DNA of 64,000 nucleotides, from positions 62,001 to 126,000 of the forward strand of contig JAFXFO010000031.1 in NCBI GenBank assembly GCA_017520425.1, read 5' to 3'. The position numbers and the translations under genes were made by a program. The notes under the pieces are model-generated. The model ran no database searches. It was not told where the DNA came from and saw only the letters and a program-made list of their open reading frames with translations. Position 1 is the first letter of the stretch; each line of letters begins with the position of its first letter. The stretch comes from Lachnospiraceae bacterium (GTDB lineage: Bacteria > Bacillota > Clostridia > Lachnospirales > Lachnospiraceae). Of this stretch, positions 35,358 through 43,438 are shown piece after piece.

Positions 35358-36440
35358 TTAGTTTCCACCCATCTGAGCTGCTACTTCTGCTGCGAAGTCT
35401 TCGTTCTTCTTTTCCATACCTTCGCCTACTTCAAAGCGAACAACCTTCTTGATAACGATTGCGCTGTTTACAGACTTCAAATATGCTGCAACAGTCTGCT
35501 TTCCGTCTTCAGCCTTTACATAGGTCTGGTCTAACAAGCAGATTTCCTTTAACTGCTTAGATACACGTCCTTCTACTGCACCGCCAAACATCTTTTCAGC
35601 AACGATGTTAGCCTTATCAGCCATAGCCAAACCTGCAAGAGCAGTCTTAGCTTCGTTAGAAAGGAAGTTGAATAAGAAGTTCATATTGCTCTTCTTTTCT
35701 TCATAGATAGCGATATCTGCGTCGCTCCATACCTTCTCGTTACAAGCCTTGCTGATTAATGCATTTAAGATAGGCTTAGGAAGAGATGCGGGATCGTTCA
35801 AAGAAGCATCTACAATAATGTCTCTCATCTTATCGATTTCTTCAGAAGAGATATCCTCTCTGCTGATGTACTGAGGATTCATAGCTGCAATCTGCATAGC
35901 AACATTGGTAAGTGCTTCCTTAACATCTGCAGCACCGTCAGCTGCAACGATAACACCGATTTTTCCGCCGGCATGAAGATAGCTTGCTACACATTCACCT
36001 TCAACCTTCTCAAATCTACGTACGGATAATTTCTCACCGATAGTAGCGGTCTTCTCAATTAATACATCCTTAAGACCGTTCATTTCAAGAAGTGCTTCAA
36101 TATCTTCGCCGTTCTTACCGCCGTTTAAGCCGGAAGCAAGTGCGTTATCAGCTACTAACTGTACGAACTCCTGGAAGGTTTCGTTCTTAGCAACGAAGTC
36201 TGTCTCAGAGTTAACTTCTGCAACAACTGCAATATTACCGTTTACTGCTACACGAGCAATACCTTCTGCTGCAATTCTGGAAGCCTTCTTTTCCATCTTA
36301 GCTGCACCGCTCTTCTTCAAGAAGTCAACAGCTGCATCCATATTACCATCACACTCATTAAGTGCCTTCTTACAATCCATCATACCTGCGCCGGTCATTT
36401 CACGCAATTCCTTAACCATAGCTGCTGTAATTGCTGCCAT
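35358..36440 (-). CDS. tsf: Translation elongation factor Ts
   Basis: GDP/GTP exchange factor for EF-Tu. 360 residues against about 283-310 usually. N-terminal UBA-like domain with KELREMTGAGMMDCKKAL, then NSETDFVAKNE, then core subdomains, and the C-terminal RFEVGEGMEKKNEDFAAEVA. The extra length is an insert at about residues 212-280 (NDPASLPKPILNALIS... SNEAKTALAGLAMADKAN) between the core and the KQLKEICLLDQ segment. In-frame ATGs at 36455 and 36446 overlap the GGAGG box; the ATG at 36440 is spaced properly. Paired with rpsB as in nearly all bacteria. Confidence 0.97.
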   Translation of the reverse strand: MAAITAAMVKELREMTGAGMMDCKKALNECDGNMDAAVDFLKKSGAAKMEKKASRIAAEGIARVAVNGNIAVVAEVNSETDFVAKNETFQEFVQLVADNALASGLNGGKNGEDIEALLEMNGLKDVLIEKTATIGEKLSVRRFEKVEGECVASYLHAGGKIGVIVAADGAADVKEALTNVAMQIAAMNPQYISREDISSEEIDKMRDIIVDASLNDPASLPKPILNALISKACNEKVWSDADIAIYEEKKSNMNFLFNFLSNEAKTALAGLAMADKANIVAEKMFGGAVEGRVSKQLKEICLLDQTYVKAEDGKQTVAAYLKSVNSAIVIKKVVRFEVGEGMEKKNEDFAAEVAAQMGGN

Positions 36441-36530
36441 TTTCATATCCTCCATATTCTAATCATGAATCTATACTTTTAGTTACAGAGAGAAACATCC
36501 GTCAAACGAATGTTTCTCTTATTGTCATAA

Positions 36531-37286
36531 TTATTCCTGTTCTTCTGCTACTTCTTCAATATCAGTTGCTTCTACAGCTACATCTTCTGCAGTGTAAACA
36601 GCTTCACCCTGATTTGCTTCAATAACAGCATCTGCCATCTTAGCAACGATTAACTTAACCGCTCTGATAGCATCATCATTACCGGGAATGATGTAATCTA
36701 ACTCTTCAGGATCACAGTTGGTATCACCAATACCGATTAAGGTAATTCCTAAAGAATGAGCTTCCTGTACACAAATCTTTTCCTTCTTAGGATCTACTAC
36801 AAAGATAGCATCGGGAATTCTGGTCATTTCCTTGATACCGCCAAGGTTCTTCTCCAGCTTATCCCATTCCTTCTTAAGTTCGATAACTTCCTTCTTAGGA
36901 AGAACATCGAAAGTACCATCCTGAGACATGGTCTCAATAGCACGGAGTCTCTGGATACGAGACTGGATGGTCTTGAAGTTGGTAAGCATACCACCCAACC
37001 ATCTTTCGTTTACGTAGTACATACCGCATCTCTCAGCTTCTGTCTTAACAGCGTCCTGAGCCTGCTTCTTGGTACCTACGAAAAGAATGGTGCCGCCCTG
37101 TGATGCAATTTCAGAAATTGCATTGTAAGCTTCATCAACCTTGCCTACAGACTTCTGTAAGTCGATGATGTGGATACCGTTTCTCTCGGTGAAGATGTAA
37201 GGAGCCATCTTAGGGTTCCATCTTCTGGTCTGATGTCCGAAATGAACACCTGCTTCTAATAACTGCTTCATTGAAATAACGCTCAT
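36531..37286 (-). CDS. rpsB: 30S ribosomal protein S2
   Basis: 251 residues starting [27 protein letters not shown], the family signature, with [22 protein letters not shown] and GIGDTNCDP. An acidic C-terminal tail. GGAGGTAAAAAC precedes the ATG. First gene of rpsB-tsf; in B. subtilis this pair also follows sigD-swrB at the end of the fla/che operon. Confidence 0.98.
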   Translation of the reverse strand: MSVISMKQLLEAGVHFGHQTRRWNPKMAPYIFTERNGIHIIDLQKSVGKVDEAYNAISEIASQGGTILFVGTKKQAQDAVKTEAERCGMYYVNERWLGGMLTNFKTIQSRIQRLRAIETMSQDGTFDVLPKKEVIELKKEWDKLEKNLGGIKEMTRIPDAIFVVDPKKEKICVQEAHSLGITLIGIGDTNCDPEELDYIIPGNDDAIRAVKLIVAKMADAVIEANQGEAVYTAEDVAVEATDIEEVAEEQE

Positions 37287-37446
37287 GTTTTTACCTCCAT
37301 TTGGTTAATCGGTCCCGTATACCGGATACCGTCGTCCGCATTCCTTTTCTGCCGAAACTGCGTCAAAGTAACGGTTAGCTCCGATGCTCATTTTCCGTCA
37401 GAAAAACACCCACATCGAATCAGAATACGTGTTTTATAGTCACAAC
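37287..37446 (-). promoter_or_regulatory. rpsB 5' leader with predicted hairpins
   Basis: A leader of about 160 bases before rpsB. One stem pairs CGATG with CATCG (37413-37417 and 37382-37386) and encloses TTTTC/GAAAA arms. A second GGTATCC-rich region lies near 37310-37335. A leader this long before a ribosomal protein gene often carries autoregulation, but I do not recognise a described S2 leader motif. Confidence 0.35.
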
Positions 37447-37452
37447 GTTGTG

Positions 37453-37481
37453 ATTTTACCATATTTGAGTCAAACTTGCAA
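37453..37481 (-). promoter_or_regulatory. Promoter of rpsB-tsf, with a palindrome at the start site
   Basis: Minus strand: -35 TTGCAA (37481-37476), 17-base spacer, -10 TAAAAT (37458-37453). The 14-base perfect palindrome TCACAACGTTGTGA (37440-37453) touches the -10 and covers the expected start of transcription. Confidence 0.7.
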
Positions 37482-37524
37482 TATCTATTTCATAATTTTC
37501 TCAGATTTGTAAGATTTTTGTTGT

Positions 37525-38097
37525 TTATCTGGTACGTGTAATGATTTTTGCTATTTCTTCTTCTCCCGTACCTTGCTTAATTTTATAGGTGCCTATATTT
37601 AGGCGTCTGTCATATCCGTTATCACATAAATATCTGTTATAACTTTTGGCATCGGCTATGAGTCCCAACTGTTCCAGTCTCTTACTTACGGAATTCGAAC
37701 TGTCTCCCTTAACAATTTCTACTTCAAATATAGTTTCTTGTTCAGGTGTATCTGTAGTCATCGGAGGTGAAGTCTCAGCAGGTACCTCTGTCACTTGCGG
37801 TTCTTTCGTTTGCTGAGGCGAGGAAGTCTCTTCGGGTATTGCAGATGTTTGAGGGTCTTTTGTTACCGAAGGCTCAGGTGTTGATATTTCCTGTTCCTCC
37901 TTTTCGTTTTGAATGATGACGCTCTCATCTTCTCTCGCATCTGACAAGGTTTTCTTCTCTACCATTCCCAGCTCTGTTGCACGGGCTTTCACTTCTTCAT
38001 CCGTCATGGTTTGTACATCACCTTTTGCTAAACCCATTATCAAAGCAGTAAGGAAAATACCGATTCCCAAGCCTCTCAAATAATATCTTTTTTTCAT
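37525..38097 (-). CDS. Membrane-anchored MltG/YceG-like protein lacking the catalytic domain
   Basis: 190 residues: one N-terminal transmembrane helix, a linker rich in P, T, E and S (about 65-125), and a C-terminal segment (EVEIVKGDSSNSVSKRLEQLGLIADAKSYNRYLCDNGYDRRLNIGTYKI) that looks like the LysM-like N-terminal part of endolytic transglycosylase MltG. The large catalytic domain is absent. Possibly a wall-binding accessory protein. Two bases separate it from the DUF6115/SwrB-like gene, so they are co-translated. It is the last gene before rpsB. Confidence 0.7.
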   Translation of the reverse strand: MKKRYYLRGLGIGIFLTALIMGLAKGDVQTMTDEEVKARATELGMVEKKTLSDAREDESVIIQNEKEEQEISTPEPSVTKDPQTSAIPEETSSPQQTKEPQVTEVPAETSPPMTTDTPEQETIFEVEIVKGDSSNSVSKRLEQLGLIADAKSYNRYLCDNGYDRRLNIGTYKIKQGTGEEEIAKIITRTR

Positions 38098-38099
38098 AT

Positions 38100-38759
38100 T
38101 TATCTTTCCTTAAACAGTCCTATTACCAACTCTACCTCTCCGACTCCCATACTTAATTCTCTGGCAATCTGCACCTTATCCATTCCCTGCTTATACAGTT
38201 CCAAAATAGCCTGATTACTGTTATTGGGTGTTTTCTCTGCTATCTTCTTGCTTTTTGAGGTGGTTGTTTTGGATTTAACATCATTGGTTTTTTTTGTTTT
38301 TTCTTCAACAGACTTAGGGGCAGTCGGTGTCAATGTTTCAACAGCACCCTTCACCATGGCTTCGGCCTCTTTTGCCTTCTTCTCCACCACTGTCACTGTT
38401 TGTTTCAGATTACTGTGTTTATCATTCAACATATCATACAAAAACATTACTTCCTGATGATTCTTATGGATCTCTGCCAAAACTGTATCCGAATATTCAC
38501 TTACTGCCATGATTTTTTCATTGGAAATCCGTTCTAAGGAACGCTCCGTTTTTTCCATAGCATAGGCTACCGCTTCTTCTACCGTATCATCCACCTGCTG
38601 TCTGATTTCCTGCATCTGCCCTGCCACCAGTTCTTTTACTTCTTCCTTGGCCAGTTCCTTTGTCTGCTTCATATCGGCATTCTCTTTGACCGGAACAAAA
38701 AAACTGAATAAAAAGATACATATACCAATTATCAACAGCAAAATCTCAATTACTTCCAT
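38100..38759 (-). CDS. DUF6115/SwrB-like single-pass coiled-coil protein
   Basis: 219 residues: one N-terminal transmembrane helix (about 4-22), a cytoplasmic coiled coil (about 30-145), a T/K/S-rich linker and a C-terminal helix-turn-helix-like tail (LELYKQGMDKVQIARELSMGVGEVELVIGLFK). B. subtilis swrB, which stimulates the flagellar export gate and hence SigD activity, has this layout and the same place between sigD and rpsB. Orthology is inferred from order and layout, not from alignment. Confidence 0.7.
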   Translation of the reverse strand: MEVIEILLLIIGICIFLFSFFVPVKENADMKQTKELAKEEVKELVAGQMQEIRQQVDDTVEEAVAYAMEKTERSLERISNEKIMAVSEYSDTVLAEIHKNHQEVMFLYDMLNDKHSNLKQTVTVVEKKAKEAEAMVKGAVETLTPTAPKSVEEKTKKTNDVKSKTTTSKSKKIAEKTPNNSNQAILELYKQGMDKVQIARELSMGVGEVELVIGLFKER

Positions 38760-38770
38760 TACAAAATCCT

Positions 38771-39076
38771 CTATATCTTTACATCAAATCCTTCACTCTT
38801 TTTGGGGACAACCTGAGATATCTGCTTAGCCTGACGATTCTTTCCGCCGTCACCGGAATACTCGTTGTCTCCTTTTTCCCTTGCATCAAATTTCTTCTGA
38901 TGCCAACCCGTTTCTTCCTTTTTTACTACCTGGCCGGAACGAATCTTGGCATTCTTATCCTCTTGCATACTCATAGTCATCTGAGTCATGGTTGCACGAT
39001 TATCTTCATTCTGTTTAATGGTCGAAAAATCCTGTGTTCTTGCCATCGTAGCAATGTTAATCGGATTAATTGCCAT
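38771..39076 (-). CDS. Small hydrophilic protein of unknown function in the fla/che operon
   Basis: 101 residues, no transmembrane helix or cysteine, rich in Q, K, D and N. Starts MAINPINIATMARTQDFSTIK, a pattern of small operon-specific proteins in Lachnospiraceae, and ends with a positively charged tail. It sits between fapA and the SwrB-like gene. I recognise no family; a role in flagellation is only suggested by position. Confidence 0.6.
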   Translation of the reverse strand: MAINPINIATMARTQDFSTIKQNEDNRATMTQMTMSMQEDKNAKIRSGQVVKKEETGWHQKKFDAREKGDNEYSGDGGKNRQAKQISQVVPKKSEGFDVKI

Positions 39077-39095
39077 GAATCACACCGTCCTTCCT

Positions 39096-40682
39096 TTAAT
39101 AAGAACTGATACATTTAACGTTTCCTCGTATTTTTTCAAAACGACAGGCTCTGTTAGCACTCTGTACTACCATGGACAAATCGCCGATGATAATTTTGGC
39201 ACCCGGAAATACCTGCCCTCTGACTTCAACATAAGCATTGTTCTGAATATTGAGTTTTTCCTGTAGCTCTTCAATTCTTTTTGTAGCAGACTCCAATTCC
39301 TTTTTCTTGGAATTATCCAAAAGGATTACGGATTTTAAGTATTCAATCTGTTCTGCTGTTAATGCAACACCTTTTGCTTTCTTTTCCGCATAGGTAGACA
39401 TAATGGTTCTGGTACTTAACAATACCTTTTGTGCTTCTGCAGATGCTTTTTGAAGATTTTGGTATTCCTCTTTTAGTTTCGGATTGGCACCAACCTCTAT
39501 TACGGTTGACGCACCCATTTCAGATCCTAAGGTTTTTACTGCCAGTCTCTCTGCCGCTATAACATGTCCGCCTGTAATAAAACCGTGTTTTCCGTCTACC
39601 TCGATATATTTTCCCGAATTGACATTGCTGTGTAATATGGACTCGGTTTGAATATATCCTTCCGCATGAGCCTCTGCATTTTCCAGAAACTTGGCAATAA
39701 TATTACCGCCTGCTTCCAATATTCCTTTTCCCATACCATTCATGCCTCTGGCTATAATAATATCTCCGCCGGCTTTAATTATTGAACCCTCTACCACACC
39801 ATTTACTATTACATTGCCCTTTGCATGCACTTCAAAGTTGGATATTACATTACCGTTAATCTGAACACTACCTTCATATTCAATATTTCCGGTACTGTTA
39901 TCTACATTTTCAACTTCTAAAACATCTGATACAAAAACCTTATCATCCACCAATGTAACGTGACCGTCGACCATAGATATTAATTGAAGATTGTCTTCAG
40001 ATACACCGATATTCCTTCCGAAATGAAAAACGGTAGGCTTTACGGCACGGGCCTCAATTTCAGCACCAAAAATATTTCGTCCGTTTTGTCCGGGCACTTC
40101 GGGTATTATGGTAGCCAATACCTGTCCGTTTTTGCAGTGATTTATGGTATTTAAATTAAAGAAGTCGACACTACCGTCTTCCCGCACAGTGGGACGAATA
40201 TGTGTATCCGTATTAAAAGCATATTCAATATAGGCATCCTGCCCCTGTACCGCATCCTTGCCCTTAGCTACTAAAATATCTTTACAATATTCTCTTTCAC
40301 TAATAAATTCCTGGAGATTCTGAATCTGAATTCCAAACATTATTTTTCGGATTCTCAAATCCTTTAGCAGACCCTCCAGGGTCAGCAATCTTCCCCCTTC
40401 GGAAGGTGCGATAAAACGAATGGTAGCACTCATATTGTCTTCTGCTATGGTCAACTTATAATCCTCAGACAAAGAAGGACAGTTTCCTCCTGCCAACCAT
40501 ATTTCCGTATTCACATGAGAATCTATCTTTTCTCTTAACACAGAAAGGTCACAGACCAAATTGTTACTTCCCAAATAATCCATGACCTCTAAAATATTGA
40601 TTTCTTCTCCGCCTTCTGTTGGCGGAATCAACTCCACGCCAAAACCGTCCTGCATATTTTTTAACCGAAAATATCCGTTCAT
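39096..40682 (-). CDS. fapA: FapA-type flagellar assembly protein A (DUF342)
   Basis: 528 residues. N-terminal domain, then a right-handed beta-helix-like region with regular G-x-I/V turns (EGSVQINGNVISNFEVHAKGNVIVNGVVEGSIIKAGGDIIIARGMNG), then a coiled coil (about 420-480) and a short C-terminal domain. DUF342 proteins follow sigD in many Clostridia and Vibrio FapA affects polar flagellar placement. The frame opens at 40712 but GGGGAGAG places the start at ATG 40682. Confidence 0.85.
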   Translation of the reverse strand: MNGYFRLKNMQDGFGVELIPPTEGGEEINILEVMDYLGSNNLVCDLSVLREKIDSHVNTEIWLAGGNCPSLSEDYKLTIAEDNMSATIRFIAPSEGGRLLTLEGLLKDLRIRKIMFGIQIQNLQEFISEREYCKDILVAKGKDAVQGQDAYIEYAFNTDTHIRPTVREDGSVDFFNLNTINHCKNGQVLATIIPEVPGQNGRNIFGAEIEARAVKPTVFHFGRNIGVSEDNLQLISMVDGHVTLVDDKVFVSDVLEVENVDNSTGNIEYEGSVQINGNVISNFEVHAKGNVIVNGVVEGSIIKAGGDIIIARGMNGMGKGILEAGGNIIAKFLENAEAHAEGYIQTESILHSNVNSGKYIEVDGKHGFITGGHVIAAERLAVKTLGSEMGASTVIEVGANPKLKEEYQNLQKASAEAQKVLLSTRTIMSTYAEKKAKGVALTAEQIEYLKSVILLDNSKKKELESATKRIEELQEKLNIQNNAYVEVRGQVFPGAKIIIGDLSMVVQSANRACRFEKIRGNVKCISSY

Positions 40683-40732
40683 CACAACTCTCCCCAAAGT
40701 TTTTAACATCATATGATATAGGTGTTCTATCC

Positions 40733-41506
40733 TTATCTATCAGACAAAACACCCATATAATTCCCCATTTTACTTTTCATTTTTTGTAATGCTTTCGTAT
40801 GCAACTGTGAAATTCTGGATTCAGAAACCTCCAAAATATTGCTGATTTCTTTTAAGGTAAGTTCCTCGTAATAATACAGGGTAATCACCTTGTTTTCCTT
40901 CTCCGTCAACAATTCCATTGCTTCCTGTAACACAGAGGTTAATTCCTGCTTTTCGATATTTTCTTCCGGACCTTCAAATCGCGATGTGGTTCTTTGGTTA
41001 TAATCTTGTGCCACATCACTGCCCTGCTCCACATATTCATTCAGGGACACGAGACCGGTAATCTTCATCTGTGATTGCCACTCCTCGTATTCCTGGGAGC
41101 TGATCCCCAGTCTTTCTGCAATCTCTTCATCCGTAGCATTTTTGCCACTATCCATCTCTATTTCTTTGATGATGGACTCTATCTTCTTCTGCTTTTGTCT
41201 TATGGTTCGGGGAATCCAATCCATCTTTCGAATCTGGTCCAAAATAGACCCACGAATTCGTAAACTTGCATAAGTTTCAAATTTAACTTCCTTCATGGTA
41301 TCAAATTTATCAATGGCATCAATCAAACCAAATATACCATAACTAACCAAATCTTCGTATTCCACATTGTATCCCAGATACATGCTCAAACGTCCGGCTA
41401 CGGTCTTTACTAAAGGAGCATATTCTAAAATAATCTTCTCCCTTAATTCCGGCTCTTTATTCTTCATGTACTCATCCCACAGTTTTTTTCTTCCTGCTTC
41501 GTCCAT
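40733..41506 (-). CDS. fliA: RNA polymerase sigma factor for flagellar late genes (sigma-28/SigD)
   Basis: 257 residues. Region 2 (NVEYEDLVSYGIFGLIDAIDKFD... FETYASLRIRGSILDQIRKMDWIPR) is the FliA/WhiG signature, followed by region 3 and a region 4 helix-turn-helix (LTLKEISNILEVSESRISQLHTKAL). GGGGGTGATTCTAT precedes the ATG. Directs flagellin, chemoreceptor and motor-associated genes; activity in relatives is blocked by FlgM until the hook is complete. FlgM is not in the window. Confidence 0.96.
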   Translation of the reverse strand: MDEAGRKKLWDEYMKNKEPELREKIILEYAPLVKTVAGRLSMYLGYNVEYEDLVSYGIFGLIDAIDKFDTMKEVKFETYASLRIRGSILDQIRKMDWIPRTIRQKQKKIESIIKEIEMDSGKNATDEEIAERLGISSQEYEEWQSQMKITGLVSLNEYVEQGSDVAQDYNQRTTSRFEGPEENIEKQELTSVLQEAMELLTEKENKVITLYYYEELTLKEISNILEVSESRISQLHTKALQKMKSKMGNYMGVLSDR

Positions 41507-41535
41507 ATAGAATCACCCCCGCCAAACTATTGGCA

Positions 41536-41796
41536 TTATTTCTGTTTCTCTTTTTCTTCCGACTCCTGCTCACGTAGCTTTTCTGCTTTTTCTTCTTCCT
41601 GCATTCTCTCCTGATTCACCTTATCAAAGTGATTCAAGGTTCCTGCCAAAAGACATCCAAGACCATAGAAAACAATTAACGTAATCAATAACATCAGAAG
41701 CTTATCCTGTAACTCATACCCTTTTCGAAAGGTCAAGATACTTGTCAGTGCACCTGCAACCAACATTATAATAAGCGGTAAATTCTTGCGTTTCAT
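41536..41796 (-). CDS. Small membrane protein between cheD and sigD
   Basis: 86 residues: two transmembrane helices (about 6-24 and 30-52) followed by a highly charged E/K-rich cytoplasmic tail (about 60-86) that may form a coil. AAAGGAAGTCTG precedes the ATG. B. subtilis has no gene at this place. Function unknown. Confidence 0.65.
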   Translation of the reverse strand: MKRKNLPLIIMLVAGALTSILTFRKGYELQDKLLMLLITLIVFYGLGCLLAGTLNHFDKVNQERMQEEEKAEKLREQESEEKEKQK

Positions 41797-41810
41797 ATTT
41801 CAGACTTCCT

Positions 41811-42299
41811 TTAAATAATCTTATTATCATGCCCTATGGCACGAATGTGAAACTCTCCCGTTTCCGGAAAAAAGGTAACCGTTCTACCATAGTTTTCGCC
41901 TGTATCCTGTGCTAACAGGCGAATATTCAGCTGATTTAATTTCTCTATTGTTGCCTGAACGTTTCTTTCGCCAATCTTCATTATATCATTACGGCTTTGG
42001 ATTTGAAACATTGTTGCGCCGCCTGCAATCTTAGCTACCAGTCTGCTGCGATTTGCTCCCAACACAATCAATTGCTTTACCATTTCATCGATTCCGGTAT
42101 CCGCAAATTTTTCTATCTTTGTGGTTGGAGAATTAATCGCTTTACTGTCCGGCAGCATCAAATGTAACAATCCGCCTATCCTAGACAACGGATCCCACAT
42201 TGCCACCCCTACACAGGAGCCAAGTCCTAATGTAATCAACCCGTCCGGCGCCTTACATGTTTTCAAATCGGCCATTCCTACTTTAATAATCTCACCCAT
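41811..42299 (-). CDS. cheD: Chemoreceptor glutamine deamidase CheD
   Basis: 162 residues. The GLGSCVGVAMWD segment holds the catalytic cysteine (Cys29), and GGLLHLMLPDS the histidine (His46). CheD deamidates receptor glutamines and binds CheC; its gene follows cheC. Confidence 0.95.
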   Translation of the reverse strand: MGEIIKVGMADLKTCKAPDGLITLGLGSCVGVAMWDPLSRIGGLLHLMLPDSKAINSPTTKIEKFADTGIDEMVKQLIVLGANRSRLVAKIAGGATMFQIQSRNDIMKIGERNVQATIEKLNQLNIRLLAQDTGENYGRTVTFFPETGEFHIRAIGHDNKII

Positions 42300-42321
42300 G
42301 TTTTTACCCTTCTTAAGTAAA

Positions 42322-42939
42322 CTACATCATACCCAGCGACGATAATATCTTTTTATAGGAATCCACATCCGGAATCAATACAAAGTACCCATCAATCTCC
42401 ACTTCATCGTAAAATTGAGACTGTATCATCAGAATCTTATCTCCCAGTACACCAAATTCTATGGCAGGTACACTTAAAATAGCTGCCGCCATATCAATGG
42501 ACAAGCTGGGCGGTGTCGGATAAATCACCAAATTGGTCAGAGACGACAAGGAATTCAAATATGCACCGGTGATAATGTTACTTACCTCCTGCATAGCCGA
42601 TGCCTCCATCTCATCCAACATAGGTAAACCCGACTCATATCCCATCATAATTTTTTTCAACAGAACCTTTGCTGACTTTAATTCTATGAGAAACATAATA
42701 CTTCCCGAGATATCTCCTTCTACACCAAGGAAAACACCCACCATAAGTTGCTCCTCACTTCCCACTATGGTAGCTACATTGGACAAATCCAGAAGCTTCA
42801 CCTGTGGAACCTGCATGTCAATCTTGCAGTTCAGCATCTGCGATAATGCAGTCATGGCATTACCGGCACCTATATTACCAATTTCTTTTAAAACATCTGC
42901 ATATGTATCTGTCATCTGTTCTAAACTTATTTCAGCCAT
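42322..42939 (-). CDS. cheC: CheY-P phosphatase CheC
   Basis: 205 residues with the two E-x-x-N phosphatase sites (KEIGNIGAGNAMTALSQML with Glu19/Asn22, and QEVSNIITGAYLN with Glu118/Asn121). Removes phosphate from CheY-P and regulates CheD. Follows cheW after 18 bases. Confidence 0.95.
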   Translation of the reverse strand: MAEISLEQMTDTYADVLKEIGNIGAGNAMTALSQMLNCKIDMQVPQVKLLDLSNVATIVGSEEQLMVGVFLGVEGDISGSIMFLIELKSAKVLLKKIMMGYESGLPMLDEMEASAMQEVSNIITGAYLNSLSSLTNLVIYPTPPSLSIDMAAAILSVPAIEFGVLGDKILMIQSQFYDEVEIDGYFVLIPDVDSYKKILSSLGMM

Positions 42940-42957
42940 GACACATCTCCTTACAAA

Positions 42958-43422
42958 CTAAACAGTCTCTTTTTCCTGCATAACCAAATTGAAGTCTAAT
43001 AAAGAAATCAATTCGTCATTATACTTACCCACACCATTAATATAATGTGCGGAATCATCCTTCGGGTCATAGGACACCTTTTCAATCATATCCTGGGAAA
43101 GGGTTACAACCTCCTGTACCTCATCCACTATAATACCGATGGTTCCGTACTGCTCCAGCTTCAGAATAATGATTCTGGTTGCTCTGGTCTCCACATCCTC
43201 AGGTAAGTTCATTTTTAACCGGATGCTCATAACCGGTATCACCTCACCTCTCAGGTTAATAACGCCCTTCAAATGAGGCGCAACCTTAGGAACTCGGGTG
43301 ATTCGCTGCATTCTCAAAATACTGTCAATATACTTAATATCCACTCCATACTGTTCATCGCCCAAACGAATCACAATATATTGTGTAGTATCCAGTTCAT
43401 TCAAAACCTTTAATTCATCCAT
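42958..43422 (-). CDS. cheW: Chemotaxis coupling protein CheW
   Basis: 154 residues, SH3-like fold: IRLGDEQYGVDIKYIDSILRM, VINLRGEVIPVMSIRLKMN, GIIVDEVQEVV. Couples receptors to CheA. The frame opens with TTG at 43428, but GGAGA and spacing support the ATG at 43422. Confidence 0.95.
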   Translation of the reverse strand: MDELKVLNELDTTQYIVIRLGDEQYGVDIKYIDSILRMQRITRVPKVAPHLKGVINLRGEVIPVMSIRLKMNLPEDVETRATRIIILKLEQYGTIGIIVDEVQEVVTLSQDMIEKVSYDPKDDSAHYINGVGKYNDELISLLDFNLVMQEKETV

Positions 43423-43438
43423 GTCCAAATCTCCTTTC

